NCBI GenBank assembly: GCA_035477455.1
Contig: DATIKP010000069.1
Location: 1-34,638 of the forward strand
Reading direction: 5' to 3'
From: Atribacteraceae bacterium
Lineage (GTDB): Bacteria; Atribacterota; Atribacteria; Atribacterales; Atribacteraceae
Length of the DNA: 34,638 nucleotides
The notes under the pieces are model-generated. The model saw only the letters and a program-made list of their open reading frames with translations. It searched no databases and was not told where the DNA came from. Position numbers and translations under genes: made by a program. This document shows positions 16,232-25,009 of the stretch, piece after piece. Numbering within the stretch: position 1 is the first letter of the stretch; every line of letters begins with the position of its first letter.

Positions 16232-17558
16232 GAATCAACCTCCGGAAGTGCTCTCCCCGATCTTCAAAGTTCCGGTACTGATCCCAGCTGGCGCATCCTG
16301 GAGAAAGAAGGACCACATCACCCATACCGGCGATCAGGCGGGCCCTCTGTACAGCCTCTGCGAGGTCGTGAACCTGGCAACAGAGAAGTTCACCCGGGAT
16401 AAATTCTTTGAGCAAATCTCCCGATTCTCCGAAAAGAATGACCGCCTTGATCTTGTCCTGAGTCAAGACAGCACTCAATTCAGAGAAATCCGGCAATTTG
16501 GCCCGGCCGCCCACCAATAGAACCAGAGGTCCCGCGATCGACTCGACCGCAGCCCGGGTCGCCGCCGGGGTCGTCGACTTCGAATCGTTGATAAACAGAA
16601 CTCCATTGTATTCCTCCACCGGTTCCAAACGATGCGCCAGGCCCCTGAAGCGCCCCAGCGCCCGCTCAATCGAAGGAATGTCCACCCCAGCTGTCCGGGC
16701 TGTGGCAACGGCACAGAGGAGATTTTCCAGGTTATGGAGTCCCGGCAATTTCCAAGCCTGAGTCGAAAGAGAATAGCGATGACCACACCATTGTTCCCTG
16801 ATGATCAGTCCATCGTAGAAAAACCCTTCGGAAAGCCGTCCTTGCGTGGAAAAGGGCACAATCCTCGAGCGGCTCAAGCGGCAAAAAAGAGTATGCCAGG
16901 AAGATCTGCTGGAATTGATCAGAGTGAAATCTTCCCGACACTGATTATTCAATATGCGGGCTTTGGTGAGCGCGTAATTGATCATTGTCCGATGCCGGTC
17001 GAGATGATTGGGAAAAACGTTGAGAATCGCGGCCAGATGAAAACGGGCTGTATAGGTTCTTTCCAGTTGAAAACTGGAAACCTCCACCACTCCCCACTCG
17101 TAGCGAGTTCCTGAAAGGCAGGCCTCCAACAACGGGGTCCCCAAATTCCCTCCCACAAAAGCCGGGATTCCCGCCTCGTGAAATATCGCACCGACGAGGG
17201 AAACGGTGGTGCTCTTTCCATTTGATCCGGTGATGCCAATCAGCGGAAAAGACAGAACCCGGGAAGCCAGCTCAATCTCGCTGATCAAGCTGATTCCCCG
17301 GCTTTGTAAAGCTTTGACGAGAGAATGATCACCAGGTACGCCGGGGCTGACGATTCCTTCATGGAAAGGATGGCGGACGAGACGACCCCACTGGTCATTC
17401 GGAATGAAATTAAATCCGGGATGTGAGGTGATTTCCGCAGGGATCGCCTCAGGAGCAAGGTTGTCGTCGACCGCAAAAACCCGCTCGCCGTGATCCAGAA
17501 GAAACCGTGACACCTTGAGGCCTGTGTTTCCCAATCCAATGACAATATAATCGGGCAC
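16224..17558 (-). CDS. murD: UDP-MurNAc-L-alanine--D-glutamate ligase
   Basis: MurD adds D-glutamate to UDP-MurNAc-L-Ala. The N-terminal Rossmann segment is DYIVIGLGNTGLKVSRFLL, the P-loop GITGSNGKSTTVSLVG, and the central metal/substrate region VSSFQLERT and NVFPNHLDRHRT. The family motif NDSKSTTPAAT is followed by VLLVGGRAKLPDF. GTG 17558 is chosen because AGAGGA is 7 bases upstream and it gives a standard N-terminus (MPDYIVIGLG) of a 444-residue enzyme. The frame stays open to 17588 inside mraY. A four-base gap separates it from the mraY stop. Confidence 0.95.
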   Translation of the reverse strand: MPDYIVIGLGNTGLKVSRFLLDHGERVFAVDDNLAPEAIPAEITSHPGFNFIPNDQWGRLVRHPFHEGIVSPGVPGDHSLVKALQSRGISLISEIELASRVLSFPLIGITGSNGKSTTVSLVGAIFHEAGIPAFVGGNLGTPLLEACLSGTRYEWGVVEVSSFQLERTYTARFHLAAILNVFPNHLDRHRTMINYALTKARILNNQCREDFTLINSSRSSWHTLFCRLSRSRIVPFSTQGRLSEGFFYDGLIIREQWCGHRYSLSTQAWKLPGLHNLENLLCAVATARTAGVDIPSIERALGRFRGLAHRLEPVEEYNGVLFINDSKSTTPAATRAAVESIAGPLVLLVGGRAKLPDFSELSAVLTQDKIKAVILFGESGDLLKEFIPGELLCCQVHDLAEAVQRARLIAGMGDVVLLSPGCASWDQYRNFEDRGEHFRRLIHG

Positions 17559-17562
17559 CAAC

Positions 17563-18531
17563 TTATCCTCTAATTCCCAGGACCGCAATCACCGCTCCCA
17601 AGGCCTGGACCATCCAAAAACGCAAAGTGATCTGATGTTCCTTCCATCCTCGCAATTCATAATGATGATGCAGTGGACTCATGAGAAAGACTCTCTTTCC
17701 AAAAATTTTAAACGATGTCACCTGAATGATTACGGAAAGTGTTTCCAGAACAAAGACGAATCCACAAAACAACAGGAGGAGGGTTTGGCCGGAAGCCAAG
17801 GCCATAAACCCGAGAAGAGCCCCCAATCCCAGAGAACCGGAATCTCCCATAAAAATTTTCGCCGGCCAGGCGTTAAACCATAAAAAGGCGAAAAGCGCGC
17901 CGGCTATCGAAAGATTAAGAGCCGTCATTCCCGGATTGCCGGTCAAAAAGAAAAACCATCCCCAAAAAAGAAAAGAAATTATGCCACACCCACCAGCCAG
18001 ACCGTCCAAGCCGTCGGAAATATTGAAGGCGTTCGTTGACGCCAAAAGCACAAAGACACCGAACAAAAAAAAGAGGGGTCTGGATAGGGTGAGGGTAATC
18101 TGGGTGAACGGGAGGCTAATTTCGGGAGAAAGATTCTGCACCATCCAGCCCATGACCATCCCGGAGAAAACCACCTGGGCAAGAAATTTGAAACGGGCTT
18201 TAATACCCCAGGGTTTTTCCAGAAAACTCTTGAAATAATCATCCAAAAACCCGATCGCGGTAAACGAAACGACAACGATCGCGGGAAAAACCCAGGCTCC
18301 CATCCATTCTTTCCGGAAAAGAGCGGTCAGAACGATGGAGAAGACGATAACCATCCCACCTATACTGGGGGTATTCTCCTTGTGAAGATGCAGATTCGGG
18401 CCTTCTTTTTTTATTTTCTGACCCAAGCTCCGTCTCCTCTGCCAGTTGATAAAAAAAGGAAACACCACCAAGCCGATCGCCCAGGACAGGAGAAACGCCG
18501 TAAAGCCATCCCGCAGATGAGTGAATCCCAT
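17563..18531 (-). CDS. mraY: Phospho-N-acetylmuramoyl-pentapeptide transferase
   Basis: MraY moves phospho-MurNAc-pentapeptide from UDP to undecaprenyl phosphate, making lipid I. The 322-residue polytopic protein carries the polyprenyl-phosphate transferase motifs: GFLDDYFK (catalytic Asp pair), NAFNISDGLDGLAGG, FNAWPAKIFMGDSGSLGLG and SPLHHHYELRGWKE. ATG 18531 shares one base with the murF stop (TGATG), with GGAGGAG 6 bases upstream. A GTG at 18534 and a GTG at 18546 are in frame but placed poorly relative to that site. Confidence 0.97.
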   Translation of the reverse strand: MGFTHLRDGFTAFLLSWAIGLVVFPFFINWQRRRSLGQKIKKEGPNLHLHKENTPSIGGMVIVFSIVLTALFRKEWMGAWVFPAIVVVSFTAIGFLDDYFKSFLEKPWGIKARFKFLAQVVFSGMVMGWMVQNLSPEISLPFTQITLTLSRPLFFLFGVFVLLASTNAFNISDGLDGLAGGCGIISFLFWGWFFFLTGNPGMTALNLSIAGALFAFLWFNAWPAKIFMGDSGSLGLGALLGFMALASGQTLLLLFCGFVFVLETLSVIIQVTSFKIFGKRVFLMSPLHHHYELRGWKEHQITLRFWMVQALGAVIAVLGIRG

Positions 18532-19931
18532 CACGGGCTCCTCCACTCCATCGGTATCGCCCGTTCCATCTCCATCGCCCGCGAACCCTTAAAAAGAATT
18601 ACCCATTTGCGCGGGGAAATGGCCAGTTTTTCACGAAAGATGGCGGTTCCCTCAGCGTGTGATGAAACCAGAAACACTCCCTGCCCCGCCGCATCACCGG
18701 ACAAGACCTGGTCGGCCGCCCGATGAAATACAGCGCCCAGGAGAATGACCTGGTCGATCCGCAACTTCAGAAGAAAACGTATTAGCTCCTGATGGGCCCG
18801 ATCAGAGGCATCGCCCAACTCGAGCATATCCCCCAGGACCGCCCAGGTTTCATAGCCTTTCTGCCGAAAACCGTCTAGAAGATGAATCGCTTTTTTCATC
18901 GAGAGGGGATTTGCGTTATAGGTATCATCGATAACGACTCCGTTACCGATCCAGGTCAGGGTTTCCCTGCCAGGTGAGGCAACCATGGCTTCCGTCCGTT
19001 CCACAATCTGTGGGAGGGTGATCCCGCATTCAAGGGCAAAATGAACGGCCGGTCCGAGGAGAAGCGCCACTTCCGGGCTGACAATTTTCGAACGGAAGAG
19101 AGGCCGATCCCGACCGATTCGCAACTGGAACCGTGATCGTACGGTATCCGGCTCAAAGGTGAATTCTTCCAGGACAATATGGGATGAGGGGTGGTCGGGA
19201 CCACCGAAAGTTACTATTTCAGGCCGGTTACTCTTCGCAAGATCCCGGATACTGGCAAAGCACCGGTTGCCGGTATAGAGGTACACCCGCCGGGTTTTCC
19301 CGCAAACCAAACGCATTTTTTCCCTGGCTACCGTCTCCACATCTCTCAAGCCCTCCAAATGGCCCTCTCCAAAGGGAGTGAAGATGGCTATTTCCGCCTG
19401 GGCCAGAGATGACAATTCCGCCATCTCCCCGGGGTGATTGATACCCGCTTCCAAAAGGTAATAACTGCTGGTAACCGAGAAATTACACAGGGAGACCGCC
19501 ATACCTATAACGGTATTGAAACTGCGGGGAGTGGCCTCGACCTGGAAGCGGGATGAAAGTAACTCCTGAAAGAAGCGCTTGGCCGTCGTCTTCCCCACTG
19601 TGCCGGTAAAAGCCAGGCGAGTACCCTGGAGAAGACCGGTACACGCTTTCCCCAGATTTTTCAGGGTATTTTCGGTGTCCGTCACACGAAAAACGGTAAA
19701 ATCCGGCAGAAAACATCCGTCCTTTTCCACCAAAGCCCCGGCGGCTCCCCGTTTCCAGGCATCAGTAAGGAAGTTATGCCCGTCGGTTCTCTCGCCCCGC
19801 AAAGCTACAAAGAGCGTATCCTTGGAACACTCCCGGCTGTCAATGGCAATCCTGGCAAACAATCCGGCTGAACCACGAGAAACCATCGTCGCCCCGGTCA
19901 GAGATTCAATCTCTCCGGGTTTGAACCGCAT
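18531..19931 (-). CDS. murF: UDP-MurNAc-tripeptide--D-Ala-D-Ala ligase
   Basis: MurF attaches D-Ala-D-Ala to UDP-MurNAc-tripeptide to complete the pentapeptide. The 466-residue product has the substrate-binding DSRECSKDTLFVALRGERTD, P-loop FTGTVGKTTAKRFFQELL, ITHPGEM-like ILEAGINHPGEMAEL, and the family motif DDTYNANPLSMKKAI. AVLGDMLELGDASDRAHQEL follows. ATG 19931 lies within the end of murE (26-base overlap) and has AGGAGG 6 bases upstream. No ddl gene for the D-Ala-D-Ala substrate is present in this window. Confidence 0.97.
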   Translation of the reverse strand: MRFKPGEIESLTGATMVSRGSAGLFARIAIDSRECSKDTLFVALRGERTDGHNFLTDAWKRGAAGALVEKDGCFLPDFTVFRVTDTENTLKNLGKACTGLLQGTRLAFTGTVGKTTAKRFFQELLSSRFQVEATPRSFNTVIGMAVSLCNFSVTSSYYLLEAGINHPGEMAELSSLAQAEIAIFTPFGEGHLEGLRDVETVAREKMRLVCGKTRRVYLYTGNRCFASIRDLAKSNRPEIVTFGGPDHPSSHIVLEEFTFEPDTVRSRFQLRIGRDRPLFRSKIVSPEVALLLGPAVHFALECGITLPQIVERTEAMVASPGRETLTWIGNGVVIDDTYNANPLSMKKAIHLLDGFRQKGYETWAVLGDMLELGDASDRAHQELIRFLLKLRIDQVILLGAVFHRAADQVLSGDAAGQGVFLVSSHAEGTAIFREKLAISPRKWVILFKGSRAMEMERAIPMEWRSP

Positions 19932-21429
19932 GGATCCCCTCCTGAATAAATGATCGCACTATTTCTAAATCATTGTGGTTGATACTGTAATCAGCAAAAA
20001 TCTGGCTCCGTTCCGGACCTTTGCCTGCCAGGAAAACAATATCTCCCGGCCCGGCAGCCTGTAAAGCCTGACGGATCGCTTCTCTTCGATCGACGATGGC
20101 CCGGTACTCCACCGCCCTGACCCCGGCTTTCTTGCATACGCCTTCCAAGGCGTCGTTAATGGTGCTCATTGGATCTTCATGGCGAGGATTGTCGGTGGTG
20201 AGAATACAAAGATCGCTCCACCGGGCAACAGCCTCTCCCATCAACGGTCTTTTCCGCTTATCTCTCTCTCCACCGCAGCCGAAAACGCTAATGATTTTTC
20301 CGCTGGTCAGGTTACGAACCAGGGAAAGACTCTTCTCCAGAGCGTGCCAGTTATGGGCGAAATCAACGATGATCTCAAAATCCTGACCGGCGCGGACACG
20401 TTCCCACCGCCCGGGGACCCGCGGGGTTAACGCCAGCCCCCGGGCAATCGTTTCCTGGGTCAACCCATAAAACAGCGCAACGCTCACCGCACCCAGCGCA
20501 TTATATACATTGTGGAGACCGGGCTGGCTGATCTGGAGCGGGAACGTTCCCCAGGGACTTTGTACGGTAAATTCGGTCCGGTCGAAGGCGTGTTTCGGGT
20601 TTACCGCCCGGACATCCACCCCCCGCTCGATACCGAATGTGATCAGAGGGACATTGTATCCGCCGGCCATTCGCATTACTTCGGGGTCATCCCCATTGGC
20701 GACGACGAGGGGGGGGGTAGTTTTTTCCCGATTCGCTTCCACCATGGACAAAAGCTTTTTTTTGCTCGCGAAATAGTGATCGTATGTCCCATGAAATTCC
20801 AAATGTTCCGAGACCAAGTTGGTGACCACCGCGGTATCAAAAAGAATCTCCGCCACCCGGCCCAGAGCCAGCCCATGCGACGACACCTCCATGACCGTGT
20901 GCCGAATACCTTTTTTTAACAGGGCGTCAAGTCGGGACGAGACGCTCAAGGCGTCCTCGGTGGTATTGACCGACTCGTATTCCTCGTTGCCGATCAAGTT
21001 CTTCACGGTCGTCAGCAGCCCGCATGGCCATCCGCCCTCTTCAAAAATGCTGTGCAGTAAGAAACAGGTTGTTGTTTTGCCATTGGTACCGGTAATCCCC
21101 ACCACGTGCATCTTCCGGGACGGATGACCGTAAAACACCGTGGAAATATGGGCCATCGCCTCGCGAACATTGGAAACCAGGATATATGGGACGTGGTCTT
21201 GAATTTCTGGAATCGAATTCCGATCCTGGATGACGACCAGCACCGCACCCCGGTCAATCGCTTCGTTCAAAAAGAGGTGACCATCGGTATTTGCCCCGGG
21301 GAGGGCAAAAAAAACATATCCCGGACGTACATGACGGGAATCGGCCGCCAGCCCTCGTACCTCACAATCCCCGTTTTGCCGGTTTTTCCCGAGAACCGTT
21401 AATCCGCTTGTTATCTCGCGTATATTCAA
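19906..21429 (-). CDS. murE: UDP-MurNAc-tripeptide synthetase, meso-DAP type
   Basis: MurE adds the third amino acid of the stem peptide. The 507-residue ligase shows GLAADSRHVRPGYVFFALPG, the P-loop VVGITGTNGKTTTCFLLHSI, VTNLVSEHLEFHGTYDHY and VFGCGGERDKRKRP. The specificity motif reads TTDNPRHEDP. DNPR, with its Arg contacting the second carboxylate, marks meso-diaminopimelate enzymes, whereas lysine enzymes have a different sequence there. The wall is therefore inferred to be DAP-type. The TTG start at 21429 overlaps the ftsI stop as TTGA, with GAGGT about 9 bases upstream. Confidence 0.96.
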   Translation of the reverse strand: MNIREITSGLTVLGKNRQNGDCEVRGLAADSRHVRPGYVFFALPGANTDGHLFLNEAIDRGAVLVVIQDRNSIPEIQDHVPYILVSNVREAMAHISTVFYGHPSRKMHVVGITGTNGKTTTCFLLHSIFEEGGWPCGLLTTVKNLIGNEEYESVNTTEDALSVSSRLDALLKKGIRHTVMEVSSHGLALGRVAEILFDTAVVTNLVSEHLEFHGTYDHYFASKKKLLSMVEANREKTTPPLVVANGDDPEVMRMAGGYNVPLITFGIERGVDVRAVNPKHAFDRTEFTVQSPWGTFPLQISQPGLHNVYNALGAVSVALFYGLTQETIARGLALTPRVPGRWERVRAGQDFEIIVDFAHNWHALEKSLSLVRNLTSGKIISVFGCGGERDKRKRPLMGEAVARWSDLCILTTDNPRHEDPMSTINDALEGVCKKAGVRAVEYRAIVDRREAIRQALQAAGPGDIVFLAGKGPERSQIFADYSINHNDLEIVRSFIQEGIHAVQTRRD

Positions 21430-23120
21430 TAGATCCGAACCTCTGCATCCTGAGACGGAATGCCCAGGTAATTAATAACATTCTGTGCGATATCCCGAAA
21501 CACCGGTGTGGCGATCTCGCCTCCATAAAACGCGCCTTGCGCTTCATCCAGAACAACGACAATGCCTATCTGGGGATCGGGGAGAGGGAAAAAACCGGCG
21601 AAGGACGAAACAAATCGATCCGCCATATAAAGGCCGTCCGGTCCGATTTTCTGTCCGGTGCCTGTCTTTCCTCCGATCCGGTATCCGGGAATGACCGCCC
21701 TTTTACCGGTTCCCTCTTCTGCGGCCTTCTCCATCATGTGCAATACGAGCCACGCTGTATCGGCGCTGATCACCCGGCCAGCCGGCGCTGGGAGATGTTC
21801 CCTGACCGGTTCACCATCCAGGGTTTGCACCCGCTGGACAATCCGGGGATGCATCAATACCCCTTGGTTTGCGATCGCCGAAAGGGATTTTAACAGCTGA
21901 AGAGGCGTTACCAACATTTCCTGCCCGATGGGAACAGCACCGATCGAAAGGGCTGACCATTCCCGAAAAGGGCGCAACAGCCCACTTTCCTCTCCCTCGA
22001 GAGGAAGCTTGGTAGGTTCGCCGATTCCAAAATCTTTGAGATAGCGAAAGAGACGTTCTTCTCCCAACCGTTGCGCCAGTTGTATGACCCCGACATTGCA
22101 CGAGTCGGCGATAATCTCCTCCAGTTTCAGATCGCCATGGGCATTGATATCCCGCATTCGATGATTATACACCATTATATGGCCCGGACAATAAAACGCT
22201 TCTTGAGGGTGAGTCAGTTTTTCTTCAAGGCTGGCGGCCACCACCAGCGGTTTGACCGTCGAACCCGGTTCGAAAACCATCCCGATGGCCAAATTTCTCC
22301 ACTTATCGGGATCGTAGGCCCAGAAATGACTGTTGTCGAAGGTAGGCCGGGCCACCATGGCCAGTATGTCACCGGAACGGGGATCGTTGACCACCACCAC
22401 GCCCCTTTTGGCCTTAGTGCTCTCCATAGCCTGATCCAGCGCGCGTTCAGCGAAAAATTGGATTGAACTGTCTATAGTAAGAATAACGTCATTCCCCGGT
22501 TTCGGGTTTAAAAAGCCGGTACTACCGGGTATTTCCCGACCGGTTGCGTCACGCTCGTAGGTAACAAAGCCGACTTCCCCCGTCAATTCCTGGTCAAAAG
22601 TAAATTCGACTCCTTCCAACCCCCGATGGTCAGTCCCGACAAAACCGACGAGATTACTCAAGCGGGGCGCTTGTGGATAAAAGCGAATATTCTCTCTCCG
22701 CCACTCAATACCCGGTAAATTCTCCTTCCGCAATACTTCTTCCAAATAGAGCGGGACCTTCCTTTGTATCCAAACGAAACTGAGCGGGCTTTTCAGACGG
22801 ACAAACAACTCTTCTTGATCCATAGTGAGGATGCGAGCCAAATGTTTGGCGGTTTCTTCAGGGTTGACAATCAGAGAAGGAAGGGCATAGACTGAAATAG
22901 CCTCGAAATCCCTGGCAATGGCTTCATTGTGCCGGTCGAGTATTTTACCCCGTGGAGGAACGAGGTCTTCGACCCGCATTCTGATCAGGTTTGCCCGTTG
23001 CCGGTAGACGTCACCATAGGTGATCTGCACGGTATACAAACGAAACCCGATGTAAAACAAGAACGTGAAGAGGAGGAAGACCAGAAAATTTGTCCGGTGG
23101 ACAAATTTTCTCGAATTCAT
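21426..23120 (-). CDS. ftsI: Class-B penicillin-binding protein (FtsI/PBP3-like)
   Basis: It is the septal DD-transpeptidase that crosslinks glycan made by FtsW. The 564-residue protein has a short cytoplasmic tail, one transmembrane helix (about 11-30), and the pedestal domain with ARDFEAISVYALP. The transpeptidase motifs are STVK (nucleophile Ser287, Lys290), SCN (340-342) and KTGTGQ (485-490). No PASTA repeats follow, unlike SpoVD or PBP2x. ATG 23120 overlaps ftsL by 4 bases. Its location between ftsL and murE favours the division enzyme over the elongation paralogue. Confidence 0.95.
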   Translation of the reverse strand: MNSRKFVHRTNFLVFLLFTFLFYIGFRLYTVQITYGDVYRQRANLIRMRVEDLVPPRGKILDRHNEAIARDFEAISVYALPSLIVNPEETAKHLARILTMDQEELFVRLKSPLSFVWIQRKVPLYLEEVLRKENLPGIEWRRENIRFYPQAPRLSNLVGFVGTDHRGLEGVEFTFDQELTGEVGFVTYERDATGREIPGSTGFLNPKPGNDVILTIDSSIQFFAERALDQAMESTKAKRGVVVVNDPRSGDILAMVARPTFDNSHFWAYDPDKWRNLAIGMVFEPGSTVKPLVVAASLEEKLTHPQEAFYCPGHIMVYNHRMRDINAHGDLKLEEIIADSCNVGVIQLAQRLGEERLFRYLKDFGIGEPTKLPLEGEESGLLRPFREWSALSIGAVPIGQEMLVTPLQLLKSLSAIANQGVLMHPRIVQRVQTLDGEPVREHLPAPAGRVISADTAWLVLHMMEKAAEEGTGKRAVIPGYRIGGKTGTGQKIGPDGLYMADRFVSSFAGFFPLPDPQIGIVVVLDEAQGAFYGGEIATPVFRDIAQNVINYLGIPSQDAEVRIY

Positions 23121-23452
23121 TGCTGCAATACTCGATCAGCAATATTGGCTGCGATATGCTGTTCCGGTTCCTGTCTTTCCGCTTGAAGCGTGCTTCCGGA
23201 AGCTAGATATATGGTTTCTGTTGGTTGAACCATGCCCAACCGGTTTGTGGCAATTTCCCCGATCCGATCCAGAGAGGCCGCCTGGGCGATAGCCACCTCC
23301 AATCGGTTCCGCTCAGCCAAAAGACTTTCCACGCGTCCCCTTTTCATATCCAAAAGAAATGACCGGTTGACAAGTTGAGCCTGAACCGCCAAATAGGCCA
23401 AAGACATACACAGAACGAACATTAGAAATAGAATCTGATACACTCTGGTCAC
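23117..23452 (-). CDS. ftsL: FtsL-like small bitopic division protein
   Basis: FtsL forms a coiled-coil complex with FtsQ/DivIB and DivIC/FtsB and activates FtsWI. The 111-residue product has one transmembrane helix at about residues 6-25 (YQILFLMFVLCMSLAYLAVQ). A heptad-like periplasmic helix (about 35-62) and the short conserved-type end RIGEIATNRLGMVQPTE follow. FtsL sequences diverge strongly, so the call rests on topology and on its place between rsmH and ftsI. GTG 23452 overlaps the rsmH stop (GTGA). Confidence 0.85.
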   Translation of the reverse strand: MTRVYQILFLMFVLCMSLAYLAVQAQLVNRSFLLDMKRGRVESLLAERNRLEVAIAQAASLDRIGEIATNRLGMVQPTETIYLASGSTLQAERQEPEQHIAANIADRVLQQ

Positions 23453-24354
23453 GGTTTCTCCCCCTCTGGTACCGGTGCCTTCCGGGCCACCCGCAAGCGG
23501 GCACTCCGGCTCCGGGGATTTTCCTTGATTTCATTGTTTCCGGTTAGAATCGGCTTTTTGGTTTCGACAACCAAACGGCTGTCCCCCCGAAAAAAAGTTT
23601 TTACCTGACGATCCTCTAATGAATGGTAGCTCAGGATAACGATCTTCCCTCCCGGCTCGAGTAAAGCAGGGACCTTTTCCAAGGCGTTCCTCAGTTCTTC
23701 CAGTTCATGATTGACGAAAATACGGATCGCCTGGAAACTCCGGGTGGCCGGATCGATTTTTCCTCGCGACCATCCCAGTGCCCGGCGGATAATTCCGGCC
23801 AATTCCCCAGTGGTTTCCACCGGCTTTTTTTCCCGGTAACGCACTATAGAACGGGCAATCCGGCGTGATTTTCTTTCCTCTCCATACCGGTATAGAATGT
23901 CTGCCAATTCTCGTTCCGGAAACGTGTTGATCACCTGACCGGCGGACAGCGTCTGACCGGGATCCATCCTCATATCCAACGGACCGTCCTCCCGGAAACT
24001 AAACCCGCGATGCGGGGTATCCAATTGCCGTGAGGATACGCCCAAATCGCATAATATTCCCGAAACTTGCGTGATTTGCAGGGAATCGAGAATCCGGTCA
24101 ATGTCGGAAAACGAACCCTGGATCAAGGTCAACCGGGAACGAAAGGGATCTAACCACCCGCGTGCCGCATCAAGAGCGTCCGGATCCCGATCGATGCCTA
24201 CCAGGCGGGCTTTCCCCGAAAGAACAAGAAAAAGCGCACGAGCATGACCACCTCCCCCCACCGTACAATCCACATAAATTCCATCCGAACGGTGTGCCAG
24301 ACAGCGGCAAACCTCACCAGTCATGACCGGCCGATGAAAGCGGTATTTATTCAT
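23449..24354 (-). CDS. rsmH: 16S rRNA m4C1402 methyltransferase RsmH
   Basis: RsmH N4-methylates C1402 of 16S rRNA in the decoding centre. The 301-residue product shows FHRPVMTGEVCRCL, SAM-binding YVDCTVGGGGHARALF, VGIDRDPDAL, and ILCDLGVSSRQLD. GFSFREDGPLDMRMDP, a family hallmark, follows, then VILSYHSLEDRQVK. Its ATG makes an ATGA overlap with mraZ. Formerly mraW, it nearly always follows mraZ at the head of the dcw cluster. Confidence 0.97.
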   Translation of the reverse strand: MNKYRFHRPVMTGEVCRCLAHRSDGIYVDCTVGGGGHARALFLVLSGKARLVGIDRDPDALDAARGWLDPFRSRLTLIQGSFSDIDRILDSLQITQVSGILCDLGVSSRQLDTPHRGFSFREDGPLDMRMDPGQTLSAGQVINTFPERELADILYRYGEERKSRRIARSIVRYREKKPVETTGELAGIIRRALGWSRGKIDPATRSFQAIRIFVNHELEELRNALEKVPALLEPGGKIVILSYHSLEDRQVKTFFRGDSRLVVETKKPILTGNNEIKENPRSRSARLRVARKAPVPEGEKP

Positions 24355-24782
24355 ATGCCGGTATCCATCAAGCCTTTACCGATTTCCTCATACCGTCCTT
24401 CCATTTCTGTGGAGTAGCGGTTCCATCCCTCTTCGGACCAGATTTCAATGCGGGTTCCCGTACCCACTACCATGGCCTTCCGCTTCAGGTTGGCACGTTC
24501 TCGGAGCGGCCGGGGAATCATGATCCGTCCCAGGGGATCGGGACTGACTGAAGCGGCGTTGGCCAAAAATATCCGGGAAAAACTCCGACCTTCCTCTCTG
24601 GTAAGGGGTAGAGAAGCTATGCTTCGATACAGGCGTTCCCACTCTTCCTGGATAAAGACAAAGATACACCCTTCCAGCCCCCGCGTGAGATAGATCGTAT
24701 CCGAGAGGTTTTTACGGAAATCATCTGGTATAATGATTCTGCCCTTGTTATCGATGGAACGCTGATGATGACCAAGAAACAT
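24351..24782 (-). CDS. mraZ: Transcriptional regulator MraZ
   Basis: MraZ is an AbrB-fold DNA-binding protein that assembles into rings and regulates its own dcw operon. From ATG 24782 the product is 143 residues, the family norm, and begins MFLGHHQRSIDNKGRIIIP. Both tandem swapped-hairpin domains show the D-x-x-G-R motif: DNKGR near residue 11 and DPLGR near residue 82. GGAG lies 7 bases upstream. The frame remains open to 24848, but that start lies upstream of the predicted promoter. A four-copy GTG repeat directly upstream looks like its operator. Confidence 0.96.
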   Translation of the reverse strand: MFLGHHQRSIDNKGRIIIPDDFRKNLSDTIYLTRGLEGCIFVFIQEEWERLYRSIASLPLTREEGRSFSRIFLANAASVSPDPLGRIMIPRPLRERANLKRKAMVVGTGTRIEIWSEEGWNRYSTEMEGRYEEIGKGLMDTGI

Positions 24783-24797
24783 GGGGACTCTCCAAAC

Positions 24798-24833
24798 ACC
24801 CACCTTTTTCCACATTCTATCACTTATTCCCAC
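24798..24833 (-). promoter_or_regulatory. MraZ operator: four GTG repeats with exact 10-base spacing
   Basis: On the minus strand GTGGGA (24833-24828), GTGATA (24823-24818), GTGGAA (24813-24808) and GTGGGT (24803-24798) recur every 10 bases. This is one DNA turn, between the putative -10 element and the mraZ ribosome-binding site and partly over them. MraZ is known to bind tandem GTGGG-type repeats with this kind of spacing upstream of mraZ. Autoregulation of the whole dcw transcript is therefore inferred. Confidence 0.8.
24814..24822 (-). promoter_or_regulatory. Extended -10 promoter for the mraZ-murG operon
   Basis: TGATAGAAT on the minus strand: TG, one base, then TAGAAT (5 of 6 to TATAAT). 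No convincing -35 box is seen 16-18 bases upstream, which is typical of extended -10 promoters. The predicted transcript start is near 24807, giving a 25-base leader. The element lies within MraZ repeats 2 and 3, so MraZ binding would occlude it. Confidence 0.55.
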
Positions 24834-24889
24834 AAATTGATAGATCAACTCCCTTTTTCGCTAGTTTTCCAGATAATTTCGTAGGTTGG

Positions 24890-24951
24890 GGAGCCGGTTC
24901 AGAAACAGGCGAGCATTAGCGAGGAGTAGCCAGTCAGTGCCCTGCGGCTCC
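24890..24951. repeat. Long-loop inverted repeat, 7-base arms
   Basis: GGAGCCG (24890-24896) is mirrored by CGGCTCC (24945-24951) around a 48-base GC-rich centre. It resembles an intergenic palindromic unit of REP type, but no second copy is visible in this window, so the class is unproven. Confidence 0.35.
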
Positions 24952-25009
24952 GAACATCCCCATCACCGTTTTTTTACAGAGCACCAAGAATGAGTTTGCA
25001 GAAGGAATC

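Noticed and set aside
24783-24848. Upstream extension of mraZ to 24848
   Set aside because: The extension crosses the GTG operator and promoter, and the family N-terminus begins at the ATG at 24782.
24968-24976. T-tract after GC-rich palindrome as a plus-strand terminator
   Set aside because: No plus-strand gene ends upstream of it, and the arms of the palindrome are too far apart for a classical terminator.
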